64,000 nt of DNA, taken from the NCBI GenBank assembly GCA_028342535.1, contig JAOLWQ010000001.1, positions 62,001 to 126,000 on the forward strand, given 5' to 3'. The position numbers and the translations under genes are program-made. The stretch comes from Methylophilaceae bacterium (lineage in GTDB: Bacteria; Pseudomonadota; Gammaproteobacteria; Burkholderiales; Methylophilaceae). Position 1 is the first letter of the stretch. Every line of letters begins with the position of its first letter. The notes under the pieces were generated by a model, which did no database searches, was not told the DNA's origin, and worked only from the letters and a program-made list of their open reading frames with translations. Below, piece by piece: positions 48,556 to 59,402 of the stretch.

Positions 48556-50718
48556 TTAGAATTTTCCGTAGTAACCTTCTTTTAAAGCATCATATAAATT
48601 TGCTGCTGAATGAGTTTCCCCATCATATTCAATCTCTTCATTTCCTTTTACTTCAATTTTGGCACCGTCATCTAAAGTAAATTCGTACGTTGTTTCTTCT
48701 AAGTCTTTTTCAGTTACTAAAACACCTTGAAACGCTTCGGGATTAAATCTAAATGTTGTACAGCCTTTAAGACCTTTTTCATAAGCATACAAATATATAT
48801 TTTTAAAATCTTCATAATCATAGTCAGTAGGGACATTAATTGTTTTAGAAATTGAGCTATCAATCCATTTTTGAGAAGCAGCTTGTATATCAACATGAGC
48901 TTTTGCTTTAATTGTAGAAGAGTCAATAAAATATTCGGGTAATTTTTCATCTTCTTTGTCTGAGAATGGCATAGCTTTTTGATTTACAAGGTGGCGATAT
49001 GCCAAAAGTTCAAAAGAAAATACATCTACTTTTTCTTTACTTTTTTTGCCTTCCCTAATTACATTACGGCTATAGTGATGAGCAAATGATGGTTCGATGC
49101 CGTTACTTGCGTTATTTGCTAATGATAAAGAGATCGTCCCGGTTGGAGCAATTGAGCTATGGTGAGTAAAACGAATACCAGATTCTGCAATCTCATCTTG
49201 AAGTTTTTTCGGGAATTGTTGCATATAGCGACTGTATCTTCCTAAAAGTACCTTGCCTTTTACTTTATCGCCAATTTTATGACCCTCTTCTTTCATTTCT
49301 GGCCGGATTGCTAGCATTTCGGCACTTACTTCAAACTCCTCATCCATTATTGGAGCCGCTCCTTTTTCTTTTGCCAATTCAATTCCAACTTCCCAGCCTA
49401 CCTGAGCTAAAACCTTTGTTACTTCTTCCGTAAATTTAATTGATTTATCGTCCCCATAGACCATTTGCATCATACTTAGTGAGGAACCTAATCCTAAATA
49501 ACCCATGCCATGACGACGCTTTCTGGCAATTTCAGCTCTCTGTTTTTCAAGAGGTAAGCCATTAATTTCAACAACATTATCAAGCATTCGGGTAAAAGTA
49601 CTTATTACTTTTTTATATTTATTCCAGTCAAAAGATGCTTTATCAGTAAAGGGATGATCAACAAATTTTGTTAAATTAATTGACCCTAGAAGACATGCAC
49701 CATAAGGAGGTAAGGGTTGTTCGCCACAAGGATTTGTAGCTCTAATATCTTCACAAAACCAATTATTATTCATTTCATTGACACGATCAACCAAAATAAA
49801 TCCTGGTTCAGCATAATCATAAGTAGATGACATAATGATGTCCCAAACACGCTGAGCTTTAATTATCTTATAAACACGGCAAGCAACTTTTCCTGCATTA
49901 CTCCCTTTTTTTTCAGTTAAATATTTTCCTTTTACAGGCCAATTTTTCCAAACTATTTTTTGAGGGTCTGTTAAATCTAACATGTCTTCTTTCACCTCTT
50001 TTTCTGTAACTGGGAAAGCAAGTTTCCAATCTGAATCCGATTTAACTGCTTCCATAAAATCTTTTGTGATTAAACAAGACAAGTTAAATTGTCTCAGGCG
50101 GCCATCTTCCCTTTTTGCTTTTATGAAATCGGTAACATCAGGGTGAGCAATATCAAATGTTGCCATTTGTGCGCCACGTCGACCACCAGCGCTGGAAACT
50201 GTAAAGCACATACGGTCATATATATCCATAAATGAAAGTGGGCCACTTGTGTAAGCACCTGCCCCTGCAACGAAAGCTCCTTTTGGTCTTAGGGTTGAAT
50301 ATTCGTATCCAATTCCACACCCTGCCTTTAAAGTTAGTCCAGCTTCATGGACTTTATCGAGTATATCAGTCATGCTATCTTCGATTACTCCTGAAACAGT
50401 ACAATTGATAGTACTTGTTGCTGGTTTGTGATCCAGTGCACCAGCATTAGATGTAATACGTCCTGCAGGAATTGCTCCATTCTGTAGGGCCCATAAGAAT
50501 TCTTTGTGCCATAATTCTCTATTATTAGGTTCTTCTACATCCGCTAAAGCTTTAGCCACTCTTGCATAAGTTCCATTGATATCTTTATCAATAAAATCAC
50601 CTTTTTTTGATTTTAATCTATATTTTTTATCCCAAATATCTTCTGAGACAGATTGAAAAGGTATTTTTTTGTCTTCAGGGTCTTCCTGTGAAGACTCTGA
50701 TGGAACTGCGTTGAGCAT
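48556..50718 (-). CDS. nrdJa: B12-dependent ribonucleotide reductase, catalytic subunit NrdJa
   Basis: A 720-residue class II reductase that makes deoxynucleotides using adenosylcobalamin. The ten-stranded barrel carries TSTINCTVSG (C106), SSAGGRRGAQMATFDI, and the radical site NPCGEQPLPPYGACLLGSIN with C331. The late motif APTGTISLSLANNASNGIEP is intact. The C-terminal TSCPD and cysteine-rich part is in the next gene. This enzyme needs no oxygen and depends on vitamin B12, like MetH. A sigma-70-like promoter lies at 50808-50835. Confidence 0.93.
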   Translation of the reverse strand: MLNAVPSESSQEDPEDKKIPFQSVSEDIWDKKYRLKSKKGDFIDKDINGTYARVAKALADVEEPNNRELWHKEFLWALQNGAIPAGRITSNAGALDHKPATSTINCTVSGVIEDSMTDILDKVHEAGLTLKAGCGIGYEYSTLRPKGAFVAGAGAYTSGPLSFMDIYDRMCFTVSSAGGRRGAQMATFDIAHPDVTDFIKAKREDGRLRQFNLSCLITKDFMEAVKSDSDWKLAFPVTEKEVKEDMLDLTDPQKIVWKNWPVKGKYLTEKKGSNAGKVACRVYKIIKAQRVWDIIMSSTYDYAEPGFILVDRVNEMNNNWFCEDIRATNPCGEQPLPPYGACLLGSINLTKFVDHPFTDKASFDWNKYKKVISTFTRMLDNVVEINGLPLEKQRAEIARKRRHGMGYLGLGSSLSMMQMVYGDDKSIKFTEEVTKVLAQVGWEVGIELAKEKGAAPIMDEEFEVSAEMLAIRPEMKEEGHKIGDKVKGKVLLGRYSRYMQQFPKKLQDEIAESGIRFTHHSSIAPTGTISLSLANNASNGIEPSFAHHYSRNVIREGKKSKEKVDVFSFELLAYRHLVNQKAMPFSDKEDEKLPEYFIDSSTIKAKAHVDIQAASQKWIDSSISKTINVPTDYDYEDFKNIYLYAYEKGLKGCTTFRFNPEAFQGVLVTEKDLEETTYEFTLDDGAKIEVKGNEEIEYDGETHSAANLYDALKEGYYGKF

Positions 50719-50807
50719 TTATTTCCCCTATTTTTGCTATTTGAAGCACTATTTATTGAAAAAAGGCTTTATAAATAAAACCACTACATATTGTGCTAAT
50801 GAAAAAA

Positions 50808-50835
50808 ATTTTAACATCTGATTGTGTTTGGTCAA
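50808..50835 (-). promoter_or_regulatory. Sigma-70-like promoter of nrdJab
   Basis: On the reverse strand TTGACC (50835-50830) and TAAAAT (50813-50808) are separated by 16 bases. This gives a leader of about 80 bases before the nrdJa ATG. No cobalamin riboswitch or other structure was recognised in the remaining 50719-50965 gap, which also holds the start region of waaA. Confidence 0.6.
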
Positions 50836-50965
50836 GAGTTATTTTGATAAAATACTATAAATTTTTAAATTAATTGTATACAAACATTATGTAAGCCATA
50901 TTTAACAATTGATTGGTAAAAAATAAAAAATATAAATTAATTTCACATTGTGAGAAAATTACAAC

Positions 50966-52231
50966 ATGTACTTTTTTATTTATGAAATTGTAATTATCTG
51001 TCTTATACCTTTTGCTCTGGTAAAACTTTTTTATCGAGCACTAATCAACCCTATTCATTTGCGAAATTTAAATGAACGTTTTGCTTTATATACAAAAAAA
51101 AGAAGCTCTATATGGAAATCTAGGCAAACGGTTTGGTTCCATTGTGTTTCTGTTGGTGAGACCAAGGCGATAATCAATCTTATTAAAATTTTATTAAATC
51201 AATACCCCAAGACATATTTTCTTATTAGTCACGGGACTTTAACAGGGCGAAAGACTAAATTACCTAATAACTCAAGAATCCATCGAACTTTTTTACCTTA
51301 CGATACCAAAGGAGCTAGTAAAAGGTTTTTATCTTTTTATCAGCCTAAAGTGGGCTTAATTCTTGAAACAGAATTATGGTTTAACTTAATAAACCAATGT
51401 AGTTTAAATAATATTCCGCTTCATTTGATTAATGCCCGACTGTCAAAAAAATCTTTAAAAAAATATTTACCTTTTAAAAAATTTATTAACCCCGCATTAT
51501 CACAGTTAGAATCAATTTATGTAAGAGCTAAAGAAGACGTGATTAATTTTAGTGAGCTTACAAAAGCAAATATCAAAATAATGGAAAATATTAAGTTTGA
51601 TTCGAGACCTCCTGAAGGAACACGAAAGAAAATTAATCAATTAAAAAAACAATTAAAAGTTTCAAACCATTTTATTTTGGTAGCAGGAAGCACAAGATCT
51701 GGCGAAGAAAAAATTCTTCTAAAACTTGTTGAAAAATTAAATTATAAAAAATTAATTTTAGTAATAGTACCTAGACATCCAGAACGATTTGATGAAGTTG
51801 AAAATTTTTTCCAATTACAGAAGTTACCAATTGTGAAAATAAGTAAGTTGGAAGAGATAGTAAACACACCAAAATATATCCTTGGTGACACAATGGGAGA
51901 CCTTTATGAGCTTTATGGGTTGGCAACTTTAGCTATTATTGGAGGCAGTATTTTAGATTACGGCGGTCAGAACCCTATTGAACCCATGAGTTTGAATATA
52001 CAAACTGCTATTGGCCCATCAATTTATAATTTTAAAGAGATGGTTAATGTTGCTGAAAAGCATAACGCAATTTATAGATTCAAAAATATAAGTGAATTAG
52101 AGAAAATTATAAAAAATTTAATAAATAAGGGGAAAGTAAATCAGGACATACTTAAGAATGCTCGGCAATATATAAGAAAATCATCAGGAGGGACTGATAA
52201 GATTGTCAGATTAATCAATCAATATCTTTAA
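50966..52231 (+). CDS. waaA: 3-deoxy-D-manno-octulosonic acid (Kdo) transferase
   Basis: WaaA adds Kdo residues to lipid IVA in lipopolysaccharide synthesis. The 421-residue protein has an N-terminal membrane anchor (FFIYEIVIICLIPFALVKLF), the acceptor region FHCVSVGETKAIINLIKILL, ETELWFNLINQC, and the GT-B donor site HPERF and GGSILDYGGQNPIEPMSLN. Its 3' end overlaps the converging isochorismatase-family gene by 17 bases. Confidence 0.93.
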   Translation: MYFFIYEIVIICLIPFALVKLFYRALINPIHLRNLNERFALYTKKRSSIWKSRQTVWFHCVSVGETKAIINLIKILLNQYPKTYFLISHGTLTGRKTKLPNNSRIHRTFLPYDTKGASKRFLSFYQPKVGLILETELWFNLINQCSLNNIPLHLINARLSKKSLKKYLPFKKFINPALSQLESIYVRAKEDVINFSELTKANIKIMENIKFDSRPPEGTRKKINQLKKQLKVSNHFILVAGSTRSGEEKILLKLVEKLNYKKLILVIVPRHPERFDEVENFFQLQKLPIVKISKLEEIVNTPKYILGDTMGDLYELYGLATLAIIGGSILDYGGQNPIEPMSLNIQTAIGPSIYNFKEMVNVAEKHNAIYRFKNISELEKIIKNLINKGKVNQDILKNARQYIRKSSGGTDKIVRLINQYL

Positions 52232-52769
52232 TTAATGGAGCAACTTTCTTAAAAGTCTCATTTTCAGAATTTTTTAGCCACTCGAATACTACTGACTCAG
52301 TATTGGTAATAACACAGCCCACCTCTCGCAGCCTGTTCAAAGCATTTTGTTTATTTGAAATATTTCTTGAAACTATTGCGTCTTCTATAATAAATACTTC
52401 TTTGCCTGATTTGATTAAGCCAAGTGCTGTTTGTAAAACGCAAATATGCGCTTCCATCCCTATTAGAAATATTTGAGGACGTGTTTTAATTAAATACCTT
52501 AGAAAAATTGGCTCGTCTGTGCATGCAAAAACATTTTTTTCAACAAACTTTGCTTCAGATAAGAAGGGCATCATTGAGCTTAATGTGTGACCTAGACCTT
52601 TTGGATATTGCTCAGTACAAATTTGTGAAATATTTAACTCATTAGCTACTGTTATTAATAGTTCACAACGCTTAATAATTTTATTTATTACCTCTTTTGG
52701 CATTGCTGTTGACAATTTTTCTTGCATATCAATTATGACTAATTGGCTTTTATCTGAAAGAGCAATCAT
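52215..52769 (-). CDS. Isochorismatase-family hydrolase
   Basis: A 184-residue cysteine hydrolase with the family triad D14 (VIIDMQEKL), K78 (FVEKNVFAC) and C110 (GMEAHICVLQTAL). It resembles the YcaC group, whose natural substrates are mostly unknown. It starts six bases after the stop of the TolC-like gene. Confidence 0.88.
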   Translation of the reverse strand: MIALSDKSQLVIIDMQEKLSTAMPKEVINKIIKRCELLITVANELNISQICTEQYPKGLGHTLSSMMPFLSEAKFVEKNVFACTDEPIFLRYLIKTRPQIFLIGMEAHICVLQTALGLIKSGKEVFIIEDAIVSRNISNKQNALNRLREVGCVITNTESVVFEWLKNSENETFKKVAPLIKDID

Positions 52770-52775
52770 ATTTAT

Positions 52776-54188
52776 TTAGCTTGCCATTAAATATTGATTA
52801 ATTTCATCTAAATCTGCAATAGATAACATTCCGACTGATAATTTTAGATTTATAAAATTCATTATGTAATTATAACGCGATTCCAATATATTCAATTTAG
52901 CATTAAATAATATTTGTTGCGCATCCAAAACTTCAACACTATTTCTTAATCCTTCCTGAAAGCCTAATTGGGTTGATTCCAATTGCAGTTCTGATGCTTT
53001 CATGGCTTGTTGGTAAGCTTTTATCTCAGCGAAATTAGTTTGAATACTTAAATAATAATCTCTTACCTTAAGCTCAATTTCCTTTCTGAGGTAATCTTCA
53101 TCTTGCTCTAATTTACTCTTAAGCAAGACAGCTTCTCTAACTCTTGAACTTGTCATTCCTCCTGCAAAAATTGGAATACTAATTTCCACACCAATAGCAT
53201 CTGAATAGCTTCTAATACCTTCATTATTAGTTGAGCCATAAGGAAATCCACCTTTGTCCCAATTTCGTGATCGAGAGGCAATAGCATCTATAGTTGGGTA
53301 ATGACCCGAACGTCTAGAATCAATTTCGCTTTCTGCAATTTTAATTTCATCTTTTTTTATTTGAAGCTCTAGATTATTTTCTTGGGCTATCGTAATCCAA
53401 TCATCTGCTAAATTATTAATTTCTGTAAATGTAATGAGTGGATTTAGTGGCGTCAGTTTGCCCGGTAATTTGCCAGTAATTATTTGTATTTCTCTTTTTT
53501 TAATTTTTAACTTTTGTACGGCACTAATTTGCTGTGCCTGAATGAGAGCTTCTTTTGTTTTTGCTTCATTTATATCAGTAACCGAGATAAGTCCAGCCTC
53601 AAATTGTGCCTCAGCTTTAGATAATTGCTCTTGAATAGCTGCACGTTGGAATTGAAAAAGATTTACCTGATCTTTTGCTAGCAATGTTTCAAAATAAGCT
53701 TTGGAAATTCGAAAAATTAAATCTTGCTGTGTTTTAATAAGTTGCTTATCAGAAAGACTAGTTTGGGTTAAGATTTTTTTATATTCCGCATAGGCAGAAT
53801 AGTTAAATAAAGGCTGTTTGAGTGTTACTCCATAATCATATGTTTCATAATTTGCTTTCTTTCCTGACAATAAGTCGTTGTTTGGCAGAGAAGAAGTTAA
53901 AAATTTTCTTTCTTTATTTTGTCTATCAAAACTTGCATTCATAGTAATGCTTGGCAGGAACAAAGATTTTCCTTGTTTAACTAATTCTTGTGCTGCTTTA
54001 TTTTGAAAGCGAGCAGAAGAGAGTAAGGAGTCATTTCTTAGGGCTTCTTCATAGAGTGTAATCAAATCTATGGTTTCTTGAGCATAAGTAATTGGGCTGA
54101 ATAGCCCAATAGCAGTAAATATAGCTAATAAAAGTCGCTGTAATAAAATTTTAATATTAAAAATGATTTCTATTTTTTTTAAAAACAT
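52776..54188 (-). CDS. tolC: TolC-family outer-membrane efflux protein
   Basis: A 470-residue trimeric channel subunit. There is a signal peptide (cleavage near residue 36, PITYAQETIDL), then two homologous halves of long coiled-coil helices and outer-membrane strands, seen in LITLYEEALRNDSLLSSARF, GLISVTDINEAKTKEALIQA, YDYGVTLKQPLFNYSAYAEY and VEVLDAQQILFNAKLNILES. It provides the exit duct for efflux pumps or type I secretion. No pump gene is adjacent. Confidence 0.9.
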   Translation of the reverse strand: MFLKKIEIIFNIKILLQRLLLAIFTAIGLFSPITYAQETIDLITLYEEALRNDSLLSSARFQNKAAQELVKQGKSLFLPSITMNASFDRQNKERKFLTSSLPNNDLLSGKKANYETYDYGVTLKQPLFNYSAYAEYKKILTQTSLSDKQLIKTQQDLIFRISKAYFETLLAKDQVNLFQFQRAAIQEQLSKAEAQFEAGLISVTDINEAKTKEALIQAQQISAVQKLKIKKREIQIITGKLPGKLTPLNPLITFTEINNLADDWITIAQENNLELQIKKDEIKIAESEIDSRRSGHYPTIDAIASRSRNWDKGGFPYGSTNNEGIRSYSDAIGVEISIPIFAGGMTSSRVREAVLLKSKLEQDEDYLRKEIELKVRDYYLSIQTNFAEIKAYQQAMKASELQLESTQLGFQEGLRNSVEVLDAQQILFNAKLNILESRYNYIMNFINLKLSVGMLSIADLDEINQYLMAS

Positions 54189-54363
54189 AAACTTATTTAG
54201 TAATTTTTTTGAAATTATTAGAGCAAATATTTTTAATAAGGTTCGTCTTCATAATGTAAATTATATATTAGAGGGGCAAACTAATTATGACTATTTTCCA
54301 TCTACTCTTTATTATCATATAGATTTGCTTGCACATTTACTGATATTCGAATAATCTATAAAG

Positions 54364-54447
54364 CTACTGCTAGGGGTCTATTAAATTAAAAAATAGTGAG
54401 AAATACCCTTCGAACCTGATGTGGGTAATGCCGCCGTAAGGAAAGCA
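54364..54447 (+). ncRNA. TPP riboswitch controlling thiC
   Basis: The leader carries the thi-box hallmarks CTAGGGGTCT (from 54370), TGAGAAATACCC, AACCTGATGTGGGTAATGCC and GTAAGGAAAG. The short outer stem P1 can form between TGCT (54368-54371) and AGCA (54444-54447). Thiamine pyrophosphate binding represses the following gene, thiC. Confidence 0.96.
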
Positions 54448-54477
54448 TTTTTAATGCTCCTTACGTTCAAATAGGAG
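54435..54477 (+). promoter_or_regulatory. TPP riboswitch expression platform (anti-SD switch)
   Basis: CGTAAGG-AA-AGCATT (54435-54449) pairs perfectly with AATGCT-CCTTACG (54453-54465). The same right arm contains CTCCT (54457-54461), complementary to the thiC Shine-Dalgarno AGGAG (54473-54477). With TPP bound, AGCA is held in P1, which frees CTCCT to cover the ribosome site. Without TPP the long hairpin holds CTCCT and leaves the site open. No T run is present, so control should be translational. Confidence 0.6.
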
Positions 54478-54483
54478 TTCTAA

Positions 54484-56379
<1,896 letters not shown>

Positions 56380-56386
56380 TTAAATA

Positions 56387-57184
56387 ATGGACTTTTATCT
56401 TTTATGGGTTGCATTTTTATTAGGTATTATTGAGGGCGTAACAGAATTTTTGCCCGTAAGTTCGACGGGCCATCTAATAGTAGGCGCAGAGCTTTTAGGT
56501 TTTACAGAACCTTCTAGTAAGGTATTTGAGATATTTATCCAACTAGGTGCTATTTTTGCCGTAGTAGTTGAATATCGAAAAAAGATTTTAGATACTTTTA
56601 TTGGTATAAAAACTGATAGAACTGCTCAAGACTTTACAAAAAATTTACTCATCGCTTTTATCCCGGCAGCAATATTAGGATTTTTTTTTCATAGTCTGAT
56701 TAAGCTTTATTTGTTTAACCCAATAGTTGTTGGAATTGCATTAGTAGTTGGTGGGATTCTTATGATTATTATTGAAAAAAGATTACCAGATAGGCCTAAA
56801 GTTGATATTGATAAGATCAGCAATAAACAAGCATTGATAGTTGGACTGGCACAATGCTTTTCTTTAATTCCAGGAATATCTAGAGCTGCTTCAACAATTA
56901 TGGGCGGACTTATAGGTGGGTTAGATAGAAAAACTGCAACAGAATTTTCATTTTTTTTAGCCATTCCAATTATTTTTGCTGCTTCTATTTTTGATTTATC
57001 TTCAAATATAGATATTTTAAGTAAAAGTGATATACCAGTATTCTTAGTAGGTTTTATAACTGCATTCTTAAGTGCTTATTTAATTATTAAAATTTTTATT
57101 TGGTTTGTAGCGAACAATACATTTATTGTATTCGGTTGGTATAGAATTATTGTCGGTTTTCTTACTATTTATTATTTTCTTTAA
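56387..57184 (+). CDS. uppP: Undecaprenyl-diphosphatase
   Basis: A 265-residue integral membrane phosphatase (BacA family) that recycles the carrier lipid for cell-wall synthesis. The two signature motifs are present: EGVTEFLPVSSTGHLIVGAE (about 16-35) and PGISRAASTIMGGLIGGLDR (about 160-180). About eight membrane helices. It follows thiC by 7 bases. Confidence 0.95.
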   Translation: MDFYLLWVAFLLGIIEGVTEFLPVSSTGHLIVGAELLGFTEPSSKVFEIFIQLGAIFAVVVEYRKKILDTFIGIKTDRTAQDFTKNLLIAFIPAAILGFFFHSLIKLYLFNPIVVGIALVVGGILMIIIEKRLPDRPKVDIDKISNKQALIVGLAQCFSLIPGISRAASTIMGGLIGGLDRKTATEFSFFLAIPIIFAASIFDLSSNIDILSKSDIPVFLVGFITAFLSAYLIIKIFIWFVANNTFIVFGWYRIIVGFLTIYYFL

Positions 57185-57192
57185 ATATCTTA

Positions 57193-57843
57193 ATGAAAGA
57201 TTATAAAAATTTAATACCAATTTTAAAGAAAATCGAAAAACTTTCTGAAAAAAAGCCAATGCCTATTAAAAAAGCTCTTGCAGAACTAGATCACTTTGGC
57301 TTTTCTTTGATTGCATTAATCTTAGTACTTCCATTTATGCAACCATTCCCAGTAGGACCTCTAAGTGTTATTGGAGGATTAACTATTGCAGCTTTAGGTA
57401 TCCAGCTTTTAAAAAGAAAGCCCTTTCCAGTCTTACCTAAAAGGCTTCTGGTCATTACTCCAAGTAATAAAAGTTGGAAATGGATTACAAAGGTTTGTAT
57501 TTTCATAATTTATTGGGCAAAAAAAATTACTAGGCCTAGATTGCTATATTTTGTTTCAAATGAAACAGGAACTAAATTTGAAGGCGGGATTTTTATTATA
57601 GGTGGCTTATTAATGGCAATACCTTTTGCAATGTTACTACCATTAAATAATTTTTTCCCCGGATTAGCAATATTATTTGCCACAATTGCACAATTTGAAA
57701 AAGATGGGATTTTTATTGTACTTGCAATTTTTTGGATAATATTCTCAATTCTATATTTTAGTTTATTTGTTTATGGATTATATTATCTTGGCTCAGAAGG
57801 TATGCAGCATTTACCAGAATGGGCTCTTCAGTTCAGCCAATGA
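57193..57843 (+). CDS. ExoD-like membrane protein
   Basis: A 216-residue membrane protein of the exopolysaccharide-synthesis ExoD family. A soluble N-terminus (MKDYKNLIPILKKIEKLSEK) is followed by membrane segments with FGFSLIALILVLPFMQPFPV, GPLSVIGGLTIAALGIQLL and a central MAIPFAMLLPLNNFFPGLAI. The biochemical role of ExoD is unsettled. It starts 8 bases after uppP and overlaps mutY by four bases. Confidence 0.85.
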   Translation: MKDYKNLIPILKKIEKLSEKKPMPIKKALAELDHFGFSLIALILVLPFMQPFPVGPLSVIGGLTIAALGIQLLKRKPFPVLPKRLLVITPSNKSWKWITKVCIFIIYWAKKITRPRLLYFVSNETGTKFEGGIFIIGGLLMAIPFAMLLPLNNFFPGLAILFATIAQFEKDGIFIVLAIFWIIFSILYFSLFVYGLYYLGSEGMQHLPEWALQFSQ

Positions 57844-58880
57844 GTTTAATTTCAGATCAACTTATTCCGTGGCAAAAAAAGTTCGGCCGGAATAATTTGC
57901 CTTGGCAAGAAACAAAGAATCCATACCTTATATGGATTTCTGAAGTTATGTTGCAACAAACTCAAGTTAAAACAGTATTACCGTACTATCGAAAATTTAT
58001 AACAACCTTCCCAAATGTAAAAAGTTTGGCATTAGCTGATGATGATGATGTTATGCAGTTATGGAGTGGGCTAGGTTATTATGCGAGGGCAAGAAATTTG
58101 CATGAAAGTGCAAAAATAATTCATAGTAAATTCCAAGATAAATTTCCAACAAAACTCATTGATTTATTATCTCTTCCGGGAATAGGGCGATCCACCGCAG
58201 GTGCAATTTGCTCTCTTGCATTAAATCAAAAAACACCAATATTAGATAGTAACGTTAAACGAGTTTTCACCCGACTTTATGGAATTAAAGATTGGGCAGG
58301 TGTTATATCCGTTGAGAAAAAATTATGGGCTATGGCAGAAAAAAATCTCCCTGAAAGTAAATTTGGAAATTATAACCAAGCTCTTATGGATTTAGGAGCA
58401 ACAATCTGTGTTAAAAAAGAACCAATGTGTTCACAATGCCCTATCAATGATAGTTGTAAAAGTTTTTTGCACAAATGGACTAATATTATTCCAGCGCCAA
58501 AACCAAAAAAAGATAAATTAACTAAGGCATCTTATTTTTATATTGTCCAAAGTAAATCAAAATTTTTATTTATTAAGAAACCAAGAAAAGGAATATGGGG
58601 CGGACTTTGGTCATTTCTAGAATCTAAAGAGGAGTTAGATATTAAACAATGGTTATCTAATAATCTTAAAATTAATAATTGCAGATTATTACAAAATGGA
58701 GTTATAACTTCAGTTTTTACCCATTACAGACTTCAAATGCATTATCAGCATATAGAAGTAAAAAATTTAAGAACTAAAGAAAATTTATCAGGGGGTTCGT
58801 GGCATGATAAAGATAAAATTGAAGGTGGCGCATATCCTGCACCAGTAAAAAAAATAATAAGAATATTATTACAAGATTAA
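57840..58880 (+). CDS. mutY: A/G-specific adenine glycosylase
   Basis: MutY removes adenine mispaired with 8-oxoguanine. The 346-residue protein starts MSLISDQLIPWQKKFGRNNL and has the helix-hairpin-helix LLSLPGIGRSTAGAICSLAL with the catalytic aspartate in ILDSNVKRVF. The iron-sulfur loop is CVKKEPMCSQCPINDSC (C-x6-C-x2-C-x5-C), followed by a NUDIX-like C-terminal domain (FIKKPRKGIWGGLWSFLES). ATG 57840 overlaps the exoD-like stop as ATGA; an ATG at 57819 is less typical. Confidence 0.95.
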   Translation: MSLISDQLIPWQKKFGRNNLPWQETKNPYLIWISEVMLQQTQVKTVLPYYRKFITTFPNVKSLALADDDDVMQLWSGLGYYARARNLHESAKIIHSKFQDKFPTKLIDLLSLPGIGRSTAGAICSLALNQKTPILDSNVKRVFTRLYGIKDWAGVISVEKKLWAMAEKNLPESKFGNYNQALMDLGATICVKKEPMCSQCPINDSCKSFLHKWTNIIPAPKPKKDKLTKASYFYIVQSKSKFLFIKKPRKGIWGGLWSFLESKEELDIKQWLSNNLKINNCRLLQNGVITSVFTHYRLQMHYQHIEVKNLRTKENLSGGSWHDKDKIEGGAYPAPVKKIIRILLQD

Positions 58881-58976
58881 TAAATTTAATAAATTATTTA
58901 TTTTAGGGGTTGCGAGTAGCCTAATTACAAGGCATGATTCGAATTAATTTATAAATTAATAGTAAGGAACAAAGTT

Positions 58977-59378
58977 ATGAAAAAGTTTTTTGATCCTGTT
59001 GCAAGGATTCTTTTATCATTGATATTTTTTATCTCAGTTTTATTTATCTTGAGCAATATAATGAGCACTCCTAATGGCTATGGTAATTACCAAGATATGC
59101 TGGGGGCTAGAGGGTTGCCAGGTATTTTTGCTCCATTAAGTATTTTAATCCAACTGGTTGCTGGGTTTACTTTAATTATTGGATATAAAATAAAAATTAC
59201 AGCATACGTACTAGCTGCTTACTCATTTATTTGGGCTATAGTATATTTATTGAATGCATTTTCAGGACAGCCACATTTATTATTAATGTCACTCCAGTAT
59301 TTAACTATTACTGGTGGACTTTTCTATATGGGAGTTCATCCAGCTACTGGATATAGTATTGATAATTTGAAAAAATAA
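58977..59378 (+). CDS. DoxX-family membrane protein
   Basis: A 133-residue protein with four membrane helices and DoxX-type motifs: VARILLSLIFFISVLFILSN, the central LPGIFAPLSILIQLVAGFTL and a final LLMSLQYLTITGGLFYMG. DoxX-like proteins are associated with quinone or thiosulfate redox chemistry, but most are uncharacterised. GTAAGGAACAAAG precedes the ATG. The 96-base gap upstream shows nothing recognisable. Confidence 0.8.
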   Translation: MKKFFDPVARILLSLIFFISVLFILSNIMSTPNGYGNYQDMLGARGLPGIFAPLSILIQLVAGFTLIIGYKIKITAYVLAAYSFIWAIVYLLNAFSGQPHLLLMSLQYLTITGGLFYMGVHPATGYSIDNLKK

Positions 59379-59402
59379 AGCTATTTTGACAGCTTTATTT
59401 TA
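59373..59402. terminator. Bidirectional terminator between doxX-like and MBL genes
   Basis: AAATAAAGCT (59373-59382) and AGCTTTATTT (59391-59400) form a 10-bp stem around an eight-base loop, with A and T tracts on both sides. It overlaps the 3' ends of both converging genes and can serve both strands. Confidence 0.7.

Noticed and set aside
50719-50965. A cobalamin riboswitch before nrdJa
   Set aside because: No B12-box-like conserved sequence was recognised in the leader; only a sigma-70-like promoter could be supported.
54163-54354. A 63-residue plus-strand ORF before thiC
   Set aside because: It begins antisense to the start of the TolC-like gene, has no ribosome-binding site, and its Phe/Ile/Asn/Leu composition is typical of A/T-rich non-coding DNA.
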